Origin: Phymatolithon calcareum
Taxonomy: Eukaryota > Rhodophyta > Florideophyceae > Hapalidiales
DNA: 64,000 nt
Assembly: GCA_977006965.1 (NCBI GenBank)
Contig: OZ345364.1
Coordinates: forward strand, 682,001 to 746,000
Reading direction: 5' to 3'
Part shown: positions 1-10,100 of the stretch, piece after piece
Layout: each line of letters opens with the position of its first letter
How positions within the stretch are numbered: position 1 is the stretch's first letter
Program-made: the position numbers and the translations under genes
Notes under the pieces: model-generated
Told to the model about the DNA's origin: nothing
The model's input: only the letters and a program-made list of their open reading frames with translations
The model's database searches: none

Positions 1-82
1 GATATCTCCATTTATCGGACTCAAGCTACCCGAGAAAGTGGAGCTGGTTCACTTGAAATCGTTCTCAATTCATTACTACTGC

Positions 83-140
83 ATCCGCTTAGCGTCAGCA
101 GATGCTTTGGTAACTTTTTATATGCTGACGCTAAGCGGAT
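83..140. repeat. Perfect 18-bp-arm hairpin inside a C-family LINE tail
   Basis: Positions 83-100 and 123-140 are exact reverse complements with a 22-base loop. The left arm and loop match the conserved 3' tail of the C-family LINE found elsewhere in the window (GCGTCAGCAGATG then GGTAACTTTT). The right arm is an inverted copy of the start of the same motif, followed by a TTTATTTAAAAATT and TTC-rich tail. The structure looks like a rearranged LINE 3' end. Confidence 0.7.
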
Positions 141-865
141 CTTTATTTAAAAATTAAAAATGACTGTTCTTCTTCTTTATTCGACTTCGAAACTCTAGAA
201 GGTCACATGCAGGAACTACTTCTCGCTCCCCTCTGCTCCCCCCGTGGATCAGTCAGATTAAGGAGAGAGCAGAGTGGAACGAGAAGTAGATCTAATGCAC
301 CCCTCCATTATGGGGCGAAGACTGAGATCTTTGATCTAGAAACTCGCAGGATCCGGGGCTACGGTCTGTGAAGTAGCTTTGAGAGGAGAACATTGCCTTC
401 GCAAGTCTGATAGGGTAAGCCAACAGCCCTGGGGTGCTCTATCCATTTGCTCACGTGTGCTAATTGTGTGTATGCCACGAGCAACTGATCTGCATAGAAA
501 AGTGCTGATTAAGGCATTAAATAAAATTGTACAAGACGAAGATCTGTATTTAACCTTTGATTAATTAAATGAAGGTACCGTAGCTCTGAGAATATGTCCG
601 AGTAACCCAAAATGTACAGGGAAGCTCTGTATTTTTCGCAGAACTGCATCCTAAATATTTCCTTGTGCACAGCGAGAAGGAAAGATGATGTCAGCAGATT
701 TAAAGCTGCAGAATTTCGTCCAACGCCAATTGCCTTTCGTGTGCACGACACAGCCCCCGGATCGCCCTTGAAGAGAAAAGTGGCTGTACCTTCGCTTAAA
801 ATTGGTGTGCTGGCATTAAAAGGTGAGCCCTCTTCGCCGAAATTGTTAGTTTAGATTAAGAAGAA

Positions 866-1190
866 GAAATGTAGATACCTGCTTAAAAGTTACCGACGCA
901 TCTGGTGGCCCCTGGAGGAGCTTTCCGCCTGCCAAGAGAATGAAAACTTCCTTTTTGGGAGATGGTGTTCTTCGGGGAAAATAATTCCACGTTCATATGC
1001 CACGTGCAGAACTCAGAATTGCAAACAGTCCTTACTCTTCTGCGTCTTACAGTGGGTTGGGGCAGCCTGGATGTCATCGAGTTCCCAAATAATTCAGGCT
1101 TTTCCTCTTTTGAGAGATTGACAAAGCACATTTAGCACGTCTTCGATAGAATCTTTCCGGCAATGGACAGTGTGCGAGCCGCCGTATAAT
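866..1190 (-). repeat. C-family LINE 3' end (relic)
   Basis: Read on the minus strand this ends with the C-family tail (GATGCG, GGTAACTTTTAAG, then TTCTTCTTCT). Further upstream it encodes a short peptide, HCRKDSIEDVLNVLC, that resembles QCGKDAIEDVINGLA in the better-preserved copy at 28780-29232. Frames are broken. It is non-coding debris, 5'-truncated and abutting the B-family LINE at 1268. Confidence 0.6.
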
Positions 1191-1267
1191 TCTTCATAAT
1201 TCAAAAGTGCAGTATTTTCTTGTTTACAGCAAGGCGATTGCAAGTGGATATTTGATGATTTCATCTT

Positions 1268-1760
1268 AAGAGCTCCCAAAGCCTCACCTTGGAGTAACGG
1301 GGCACCCCTTGCAATATTCTCCAATCTAAAGTCCTCTGGCTACTGAAAACGTTCTTGACCGGTAATTCTCTCCCCACAAGAGCTCCTGTGAGTCTCGTCC
1401 TCTCAAACTCAATTTCTGTGGTAATCTTCACGACGCTAGAGTACGTTAAAAGGCGACTAGATCGATCAGTGCGGTACTTCCAATATAGGCACCCAATACT
1501 GATTTTCCAAGGGGGTTTCCGTTAAATGTCAACTTTAGGCACCTTAAACGTGCCGTTCTTTCTCTTATGTAAAGGATCTCTGGTAGCTTGCCTGCAAGAG
1601 GACTCTTCGTTGATCTGTCTTCTTCTTTTTCCATACCCTACTTACTTCTACTCTCCTCCTCTTCTTCGTGACTGATACCTCCTGGGCTTTCTGAAGCGCT
1701 TGTCGCAAGTATTCAAAAATATTGAGATAGTCAATATCCTTCGTTGCTTCCCTCATGTCG
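1268..1760 (-). repeat. B-family LINE C-terminal region and 3' end (relic)
   Basis: The minus-strand reading frames contain IDYLNIFEYLRQALQKAQE and, in another frame, fragments equivalent to the RAPLWRKSVLGAY and IELVAL segments of the copy at 26200-27412. It ends with the B-family 3' hairpin region at about 1269-1308, followed by AAATCATCAAATATCC, which is shared with the ends at 5556 and 40905. Stop codons and a frameshift show it is dead. The family is a non-LTR retrotransposon, judged by the better copy carrying a reverse-transcriptase motif. Confidence 0.65.
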
Positions 1761-2685
1761 TCATCTCTTGTAAAGTACTCTTCTGTTTCTTCCAGACACT
1801 TTTTGTGTTTTACCAGACTTATTGCAAAACTTTCCGCTTGATGTCATCTTCTCTTCTTCGGTGGCCCAGTCAGCACAGAAGACGCATTCGGTCCCCTCGG
1901 TGCGCGCCATATTGTTGAGACAATATGATAGGACGACTAGGCTAAAGATGTGTGTCCGTGATCAGGAACATGTGTGGACCTATGATGTAATGTATATGAA
2001 GGATGTGCATCCTCAACAAGTATGTGTATGCTAACAATTGTCTTATCTAAGAAATCAGGGGTGGCGAAAGAGAGGAGAAATGAGCGAAGCGATGTGTATT
2101 CTCAAAACATATTTTCCGAAAACATTCCTGTAGAACAAGCCCCGGCGATTGTAAACCCCGTGTGCGGTGTAGCGACCTTCACCTACTCGCTCTTCGATCT
2201 TGCGCTACCAAAGACGTTTAATCTCCCGGTCCGTGGCTTGCCACCCGTACAGGAGTAGCCAAATGGTGTGTAGCTGAACCATAGCAAATTGCGTCTGTTC
2301 ACCATATAATCATATTACTCACGTTTATGAAGCAGTGGATTTGCACTATGTTTGACACTCCCTCTCCGGCCTGGTTTGTCCCGTGCTGAGCACTATATGC
2401 AGCAAGCATGGTTTTCACGCAACGAAAGCTGCATGGTCGTGCTTTGACAGCTCCCAAAACCTGATCGCTTCGGCTCCAGGAACGCATTTCAGGATATTCT
2501 GGGTTGTATATTCGTCCAAAAGTCACATTTGCAAAAAGGAGGGGATGGAAAATCTCTGCGTCGATGCAATCCGATGCAATCTGATACCTGTACATTCAAA
2601 GCTGGTTGCTGGAAGGCTCGCATGATGAAATTTATCGACATTGCATTCCGCGCCATCGTTGAAGAACTTGCACACTTCTCGGCGA

Positions 2686-2897
2686 TGCGCTACTTATGTT
2701 TTTATTCAAGTTTATTTAAAAGCCCCACAGACTTCCGAAGATAGGGGCGAGGCTTCCTCTGATGCTACCTACCTTTCTGCAGCTCACGAAACGCCCACTA
2801 GAATCGCGGACTGGAAAACTCAGGATTCAAAGTAATCCTATCTCAGTCCTCTACAGGATTGCTGGTGCTTGGACTCGACCCCTTGCGCTACTTATGT
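2686..2897 (-). mobile_element. A-family LINE, extremely 5'-truncated copy with 14-bp TSD
   Basis: The body at 2700-2883 is only the LINE 3' UTR. Reversed, it matches 4895-5070 of the longer copy at 3924-5076, including the GTGGTCGAGTCCAAGCACCA block and the TTTTAAATAAACTTGAA end. It is flanked by an identical 14-mer TGCGCTACTTATGT at 2686-2699 and 2884-2897. This is the expected product of target-primed reverse transcription that aborted early. The intact duplication suggests a fairly recent insertion. Confidence 0.85.
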
Positions 2898-3299
2898 GCG
2901 TGCCATGATTATTCTTGTCATTTTCCGGTGTTTTACATGTGATTTCTAGTTTAATAAAAAGAGATCATATATAATCTTACAATTCCTTTTCTTTGCTCTG
3001 TCGATGATGCTCTCGTAGTGCCACGCACGTGCGCTTTCGGAGGGCGAGAGCACTTTCTCTCATGTACACGCCTGCTCTGAGGATAGCAGATAACTCAACT
3101 ATATTGATTGTACGAGATGGTCTGTGATGCATAAATACCGGTGCGAAGGATGGGGATTGTTCAGTCGCATATTTTCCATATGCTTAATACCTGATGCAGC
3201 GTTCGCAGATGCGTTGGGTAGCTTTTAAAAATATTCACACTTCTTCATCTCCTGTACCTCACGCTAATGTCGACGATATTGTTATCGGCAATCGAGCAT

Positions 3300-3517
3300 G
3301 TTTCGTGACGTGTTAAGAACGGAAAAGGCAATAGACTCCATATTACTACAGCGTCAGCATAATTGACAATATGGAGAACGACGAGTACCTGTATTATGGA
3401 CCAGACGATATACTAGATTGAACAAGTTACAAAAAGCTGCTCCCATACAGTCTTAGGAGATATAATGAGGGCTTTCAAATAAACAACTAAAAAGTTGCAT
3501 AAAAAACGTTTCCTGAC
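3300..3517 (+). mobile_element. A-family LINE 3' end with imperfect TSD
   Basis: The body at 3310-3507 matches copies at 44008-44207 and about 38185-38400 over the last ~25 codons of the ORF and the 3' UTR. A frame equivalent to TEKALDS...MENDES is recognisable but degraded. It ends in TTTCAAATAAACAACTAAAAAGTTGC plus A's. Probable target duplication: GTTTCGTGAC at 3300-3309 and GTTTCCTGAC at 3508-3517 (one mismatch). Confidence 0.7.
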
Positions 3518-3819
3518 AGTATCCCGAACAGGGTCGATGTCATGTGCGAGTCCGTTATAGATCAGAAGCACCACCGATTAGGAGTTGCCAATCCTTGACT
3601 CTGGGGTAACAAAATCATTGCCTTGAGGACGAAGGGTACCCCCTGAGTATCTCAGGACACTTAAAGCTTTGCCTAAAGCCCTCCAAGAAGCAGAGGAGGC
3701 AGTCATGCCAAAGAAGGGGAGGTAAGAAGAAAAATCGAATTATTGGAAAAGAAATAACAGAGAAGATCTGTGATAAATGCTCACTGAAGAATCGCCAAGG
3801 CTATCATGGATGTCACAAA

Positions 3820-3835
3820 CCCCCCCCCCCCCCCC
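3820..3835. repeat. C16 homopolymer
   Basis: Sixteen consecutive C residues. The complementary G run could form a quadruplex, and the exact length may be a sequencing or assembly artefact. It lies about 90 bases upstream of the LINE insertion at 3924. Confidence 0.9.
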
Positions 3836-3909
3836 AAGCGGTGTTTTTAGGTCCAAAACTTGCGCTTTGGGTGCAAATTGCCCCCGTGCGAGCCATAAGA
3901 ATTCTTTAC

Positions 3910-5090
3910 AGAAAGTAACTGGCGAAAAGCGAAGACCTCGAATCAGAGGAAACATTGGGCAAGACATTCAAGCTAGCGAACAAGGTACTAGCACAAGTTC
4001 CGCAGGTCACGTACCTTGGAGTATCCCTAGACCCCGGAGGAGTCACAGATACGTTAATGATGCAGCGACTAAAGATAGCAAAGACGGCCGTGTACGAGCT
4101 GCGTACACTGGGAGTGTTCAAGAAAGGGCTGGGTATACAGAAGTGTATTCAGATACAGCCACGCTGGGAGTACGCAATGCACCTAACGCCCTGGACAGAA
4201 GACGTACAAAATGCCGTCAAGGAAGTAGAAGCGACATTCTTCAATCAAGTATTCGGGCCACTAGCCCGAGGAAGGACGGATAGGCTCCGTCTCCTGTGCC
4301 GGATCCAGGCGACCGCACATCGACGAGAAATCTTGGCCTTCAAAATGCTGAGAAGGAACAAGGCGAAAGAATGTATGTATTCAAATGAAGGGCCCGAAAG
4401 AAGAAACAACCATGAATTGCAGTACACGAGGAAAGATATCGCCGCGATGGAGACCAGAGAGCCGTTCGGTGAAGCTGTAAAGCATATCCAAACAAACCAA
4501 TCTTCGCAAACACTTCGATCGAAATTTCTGGAAATGGAAGGAGACCGCCTAGAATCGAAGCGGAAAAGAAAGATACCATACGACAAAACAAGAGTATTGC
4601 CAGCAATCCTCAAGTTCCCCAAGGTGAAGCACAGAAAACTCACGCTGCAGTATGCCTGTGGCAGATTCCCACAGTTGTCAACAACAAGTATGACTGAAGA
4701 ATTCGGCACCAGAGCCAGAGAGCATATGGAGACCCTTGAACGCACGCTAGCAGGGTACGAACTCGAAGGAGAAAAACGACTGGAAACAGAAAAGGCGCTA
4801 GATGAGCTCTTACTACTTAGCAAGACACTCATAGAACGCATGGAGAACGAAGAAGGCCTGTATTAATCCGCAGAATGCAAGGCAAAAAGTGGTCGAGTCC
4901 AAGCACCAACAATCCCGTAGAGGACTGAGCTAGGACTACTTTGAGTCCTGAGTTTTCCCGTCCGCCATTCTGGTGGACGTTTTGTGAGCTACACAAAGGT
5001 AGGTAGCACCAGAGGAAGCCTTGCCCATATCTTCGGAAGTCTGTGAGGCTTTTAAATAAACTTGAAAGGAAAAAAAAGAAAGTAACTGGC
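3910..5090 (+). mobile_element. A-family LINE, 5'-truncated copy with 14-bp TSD
   Basis: The element body is 3924-5076. It is flanked by identical 14-mers AGAAAGTAACTGGC at 3910-3923 and 5077-5090, a hallmark of LINE insertion. The body holds the C-terminal part of the reverse-transcriptase ORF (to the TAA at 4864-4866), a ~200-base 3' UTR, the AATAAA-containing end TTTTAAATAAACTTGAAAGG and an A-rich tail. The uninterrupted ORF and perfect duplication point to a young insertion. It is the best copy of the family in the window. Confidence 0.9.
3924..4866 (+). pseudogene. LINE reverse transcriptase, C-terminal part only (A family)
   Basis: Open frame of about 314 codons with no usable ATG at its start, because the copy is 5'-truncated; the RT palm is missing. 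The first ~60 residues carry the post-palm region typical of LINE RTs (TYLGVSLD, then AVYELRTLGV, then PRWEYAMHLTP). A charged linker follows, then a motif recurring in other copies here: PAILKFPKVKHRKL followed by ACGRFPQLSTT. The end is helical and charged (TEKALDELLLLSKTL, then ERMENEEGLY). I see no CCHC knuckle in the C-terminal part. Homologous endings at 31.8-32.2, 37.5-37.9 and 43.9-44.1 kb show this is a family-wide domain. The RT assignment is firm; the role of the tail is unknown. Confidence 0.8.
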
Positions 5091-5504
5091 TTAACAGCCG
5101 TGCGGTCACTTCTGTAGCATAGTACTTGACGTTGAATGTTCTTGTTACTTCCGTCTTGCCCAGCTTGGGATCAGCGCCGGTCGCATATTTTTATGTATAC
5201 TATTTCTAAGGCGCCGATTCTCTGGGAGATGACCTCAATGATCTTACATGTTGTGTGCCGGTGACTGCAAATTTACCGGTCTTCCCATTGCCCGTTTCTC
5301 TGCCACGATAATAACGATGAAGTTATGCCATGTAAATCAGAGAAACTGTTCCAACTTCCAGATCACCTTCTCATGTATTCTCGACCATACATGCTCCTCA
5401 ATTTCGTGTTTGCGACAATGGAGCCTTCTAAAATTGCAATGGCTCCACTTCTCAGGTGCATGATGATGTCATTCGACTTGTCACGCTTCGAAACTTATCT
5501 TCTT

Positions 5505-5575
5505 GTAAGGGAGCAAGAGCTGCCCCGTTACCCCAAGGTGAGGCTTTGGGAGCTCTCAAAATAAAATCATCAAAT
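5505..5575 (+). repeat. B-family LINE 3' terminus with conserved hairpin
   Basis: Contains AGAGCT(5516)...AGCTCT(5556), a 6-bp perfect outer stem enclosing GCCCCGTTAC and CCAAGGTGAGGCTTTGG, then CAAAATAAAATCATCAAATATCC. The same block occurs at 27362-27402 (+), 40905-40944 (-) and, degraded, at 1269-1308 (-) and about 25095-25135 (-). Only the terminus is present here. Its conservation suggests the 3' structure that the element's RT recognises. Confidence 0.7.
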
Positions 5576-6980
5576 ATCCCCCTTTTGTAAGGGAAGCGAA
5601 TATAACTGCAGGCGAATCGCAAGTAACATACAAACTAATGAGTCCTAAGTAACCAGTGTACGCTAGAGTATTCTTCCGAAAAGCCACTGTGTTACCGCTG
5701 AGGAGATGCTTTAGGACCTTTTCTAAAAACCTTGAATGATGCAGTTCTAAAGCCGATAGAGATACTGGAATGATCTGCGGATGGCACTGTGCTGATGATT
5801 ATTGATTTGAGTAAAAAGAAATGAGTATTGCCGTTTCCTGCTAATTGCAAGTAGCAATATTATGCAATGATTTAAAATAAAAAGTAAAAAACGTTTTTTC
5901 GTTTCTAAACGTTTTTTAATTCTACAGTTCAAAAAAGTTCAAAAAAATATGCCCGTGTAGTCCATCATACACTTTTCATTACGGTCGTTGGATTTTGAAT
6001 CTAGAGCTGATGTCACTTTTTCGAAAGAACGTCAGATTCCGTTTTGCTTCCGACCCATTATATGGCTGCGAGCGAGCCAACAACCCGAAAGCAACGTTGC
6101 CGGGGAGGAAGGAGATGCCAGGATGCATCGCCGGGGACCAAGGACGGTATGATCGAGAATTTATTTATAGAGTATAAAAAATGTTTTTTAAGAATAAAGA
6201 ACGTTTTAAACGTTCGATTTTTTCCACCGGTTTAAATCATTGTATAAGCAATTACGGTCGCTCACCGATACCAATCGTCTAAGACAAATAAAGAAACTGC
6301 AAGCAATACGTTGTCATGTCAACATGCTTGTACAGTATGTTAAGCAGAGGGAAGCGCATGCTTTACTCCGCCCATAATATTCCCAAAATGCTCCACAAGT
6401 CTTTGGTCCTCGCCGGGACATCGAAAGATTTTTGTAGAGAACAATTTAAGTTACAACGTCAGAGTGCACAGTTGCTAGTGCTATAGTGAGTACTTTTACC
6501 TTAGAGAAGAGTTGTTCTTGGTCTGCGGTATGTGGGAAGTCTCGAGATACAGTTTCCCCATGTGCAGATATGTTGGGTCACTACGTCGTTGTCTCGGTCT
6601 ATTGCTTTTGACTATGTGCCATGGAATATGAATTTTGGAATCTGAAATACATCATCTTGATCTTTCATGAACAACAAAAATTGCGAAAGTCTGCATCATT
6701 GCCAATACTGTAATGCAAGGAGTGGGTTGTACGGCAAGACAGGGTTGCCTCATAAAAGTCAAGCACTCGATGCATATGACTCTCCTTCATATCCGCACAA
6801 AGCTATCTAAATTTTAGGGTTCTTAGAATAATCGATATCTGGATATCGTCAATGCGTGAGCCACGGTGCATGCATGAAATTTGTAAACTGTTTTGAGTCG
6901 GTTTCACGGAGCATTTTCAACACGTGGGCGCTTTCCCGAGCCGCGAACAAGATTGCTTAGTTTCTAACATTGGTTTCTGG
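5576..6980. other. Stretch with no recognised gene
   Basis: AT-rich sequence with many stops in all frames. There are runs of AAAAACG and TTTTTTCG around 5880-5950 and 6170-6225, and nothing with a recognisable protein motif, terminal repeat or RNA gene. It continues up to the copia target site at 6987. Confidence 0.5.
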
Positions 6981-6991
6981 TCCGAGCTCCC

Positions 6992-7150
6992 TGTGATCAC
7001 TAGGTCTCTTACCTCTTTACTGTTACTGCAAGCTACGATTATGTATCTGCTGGCACCGTCGTTCCAGCGGTTGCATTTAGGGTATGATGTGAATTATAAC
7101 GCTGGCCAGTGTCATCTCAGTGACATATTGTGTTGATGTGAATCATAACA
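6992..7150 (-). repeat. Copia 3' LTR with a 49-bp insertion
   Basis: Read in element sense it starts TGTTATGATTCACATC and ends AGTGATCACA (TG...CA). It is 49 bp longer than the 5' LTR because GATGTGAAT(C/T)ATAAC is duplicated around a 34-base spacer. The spacer contains an arm (7106-7125) inverted relative to internal sequence at 7158-7177, next to the polypurine tract. Confidence 0.85.
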
Positions 7151-7177
7151 GCCCCTCTGTCACTGAGATGGGACTGG
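7106..7177. repeat. Inverted repeat spanning the 3' LTR/internal junction
   Basis: Left arm 7106-7125 and right arm 7158-7177 are reverse complements at about 18 of 20 positions, including an exact CATCTCAGTGACA core. The 32-base loop holds the LTR boundary and the purine tract. The arm inside the LTR is absent from the 5' LTR. Confidence 0.85.
7151..7158 (-). promoter_or_regulatory. Polypurine tract of the copia element
   Basis: In element sense AGAGGGGC sits immediately upstream of the 3' LTR start (TGTTATG). This is where plus-strand DNA synthesis would be primed. It is short, and it lies in the loop of the inverted repeat 7106-7177. Confidence 0.65.
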
Positions 7178-10100
7178 GCAGAGATTCATGCGAGATCTTG
7201 ACGCAAGGAACTTCTGTGGTTTGAGCGTTTTTGTAAATGGATCAGCGAGCATGTCTGTGGACGGCGTGTATTTGAGTTCGATTGCTTTTTGTGCGACGGC
7301 TTCGCGAAGGTAATGGTATTTTATGTCGACGTATTTGCTGCGTTTCGTCGGGCCATTTGCGAGAGCCATTTTCAACGCACCTTGGTTGTCGATACACAGG
7401 GTCGTCGGCCGAGTGTGGGCAGGCAGGATCTCTGACAGTAGTTGTTGCAACCACTTCGTATGCTGTGCTGTGTGGCAACCGGCAATGTATTCGGCCTCTG
7501 CCGTTGAAAGTGCGACTGTGTCTTGGCGTTTCGAGTTCCAGGAAATGGGCGCTGAGTTTAAAAGATGCAAGCTGCCGGATGTAGATCGGCGCGTATCTGG
7601 ACAGGATCCGAAGTCGGAGTCTGAGTATGACATGAGTGGAGCGGCATGGCAAGTATACATAATCCCGAATGTGATGGTCCCTTTCAAGTAGCGCAGCACG
7701 CGCTTGAATTGCGTCCAATGCCGCATTGTGGGATCTTTAAGGTACCGAGCAAGGCTGTTTGTCACGTGAAAGATGTCGGGGCGCGTACAATCTGCAATGT
7801 ATCGTAACAGTCCGACCCCTCGGCTGTATGGGTATTTTTCTGAATCAAGTGCGGGTTCATCTGGTTGTCGTTCTTCAAAAAGAAGCCCATCACAGTACGG
7901 GGTTAGCGAGGGTGAGCAGTTCTCCATGTTGAATTCTTCGAGCAGGGTTTCTATGGCAGCTGGCTGGGAAATGTGAATCCCTTCTGGGCTTCGCGTGACC
8001 TTCCAACCGATATATTGGGAGGGTGGTCCCATGTCTGAAATAGTGTATTTCTCTGACAGCACACGCTTGATGTCATCAACAAGTGCCGGGTTAGTCGCAG
8101 CAACGAGAAAGTCGTCGATGGTAACGCCAATAAGTACATAATGTCCATTTGGATAATGCTTTGTCAGGACACAACTATCGGTCGCAAGAGTGTTGTAGCC
8201 ATGGGATGCCAAGAAGGTTTTCATGCCCTTGTAGTAAGTGTGACCTGCTTGTTTAGATCCATAGAGGTTAGACTTCAAACGTGCATATGAGTACGAGTAC
8301 TGATCAGAACCGTCAAAATTGGTGGGTATTTTGACATAGATTGGGTATGCCGGGTCCAAACGCTCGTGAAGGAAAGCTGACTCGATGTCGATGTGACGGA
8401 GAGATAAATTTTGGGCAGCGGCGATGCTGAAAATTATACGGGCCGTTGCTTTGTCAAGGGCGTATGTTGCCAGGGCGGCTGGGTCGTAGTGGACAAACGG
8501 TTGACTGAGGTCCCCACGAAGTGCAATTCGGACTTTGCGCTTGTCGAGATTGTTTTGCGCGTCACGTTTATATCGGAAATCTGTAGTTAGTGGCAGGATC
8601 CGAGTGCCGCGGGGGATGGATGTTAATGGTAGGGGCTCGAATGTGTCGTACTTTTTAAGTTTGTCGAGCTCTTCCCTGTACGCGGAACGCCATTGAGCAG
8701 CATCTGGATATAGTCGCGCTCGTGCAAGTGTAGTAGGAGCTGGAGTGCTGGCAGTAATGCGGGATGGAGCTGGCTGTAGTGCACAACGAGCTCGCGTGCT
8801 CGAGGAGTGGGGTCGCATGCTGGCATAGCGTGTAGTACTCTTGATGTGAACGCCTCGTGGTGTGCTTCGTGCGACCGGGGGCTGGAGTCTAAGCGGATGT
8901 CGCGTGAAGGTGTTTTTTGATCGGTGTACGTTGTCTGGCGCACATTCGCTTGGCTGTTCCAGCGTAGTGTGAGAAACGTGCAGGGTGGAGTTCGGTAGCC
9001 GGCTACTTGGTTTATCCTGCGTGGAAATGCATGCAGGGATTGATAACTCAGATCCCACGGCTTGAGTTCTGGGAAGGAGCGAGGTAGTGTGACCCTTAGC
9101 TTGGGCGGGGGCTGTCACGAGAAGTGAATGTGCCGTGATGGGAAGGACGCGTGTTGGGTCACGATCATGATGGTACTGTGAAAAATTTGCAGTACGGCAC
9201 TTGACGATGCGCTCTAGAGTTATGTTGTACACCAAGTAGTGGTTATCGTCCGTCATCTGAAGGTATCGGCAAGGATGGGATCGCGCTTCCAGTTTTCGCT
9301 TCTTGTTGGATGTGACATGAGCGACGTACCCCTTAGTTCCGAAAGGAAGTAGTTTGGATACATCTGGTTTGGTTCCAAACCAAGCAGTGTGAGGGACTTT
9401 CATTGTCGTCATATGGAGGGTTTTGTTGTACTTGTCCGCGGCGTCCAAGATCGCGGCGCCCCAGAATGGATTTGGGAGGCGCGCTGCGTGAAGCGATGCA
9501 CGAGCACGCTCAAAGAGAGTTCGATTGAGGCGCTCTGCAGCGGAATTCTCTTGTGGTGTATGGGGGACAGTTTTGCAGTATCTAATACCAGCTTGACCGT
9601 AGTAGAGTGTGAGAGCCTTGGAGCTGTATTCTTTCGCGTTGTCAGTCAGTAGTACTTGGATTGGTCTGTTATGGTGGGTCATTATTTCGTTCAGTGTAGC
9701 CGGGATGAGAGTTGCCAATTCGGCACGACTCTTTATCAGTTTGACAATGCAAAACTTTGACGCACGGTCAATGAATGTTAGAAAGTGCTGAAATCCGTTC
9801 AAGGAGAGCGGTGTGACGGGGCCACATGTGTCGGAAGAGATGTATGTCCCTGGTTGGAGGATTGGGTGCGGTCGTGGAGGGTGAGCTGCTTTGCTGTGTT
9901 TGCCCACAAAGCAGGCACTGCAAGTCAGGGGTGCCGAGAGTGGAGGGAGGGAAGGGGGCATTCCGATGACGAGATTTCGGGATGCCATACTACGTAATGT
10001 TGATGGTTGTACATGAGCCATGATTAAGTGCCAACGCATAGCTTCGCTATCTGCGGGCAGTGGAGGCACTTGTTCGTGTGTATGTGTGTGGCTAGACACA

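Noticed and set aside
3777-4283. 168-codon plus-strand frame overlapping the C16 tract
   Set aside because: It shadows the LINE frame and crosses the target-duplication boundary, so it cannot be an ancestral gene.
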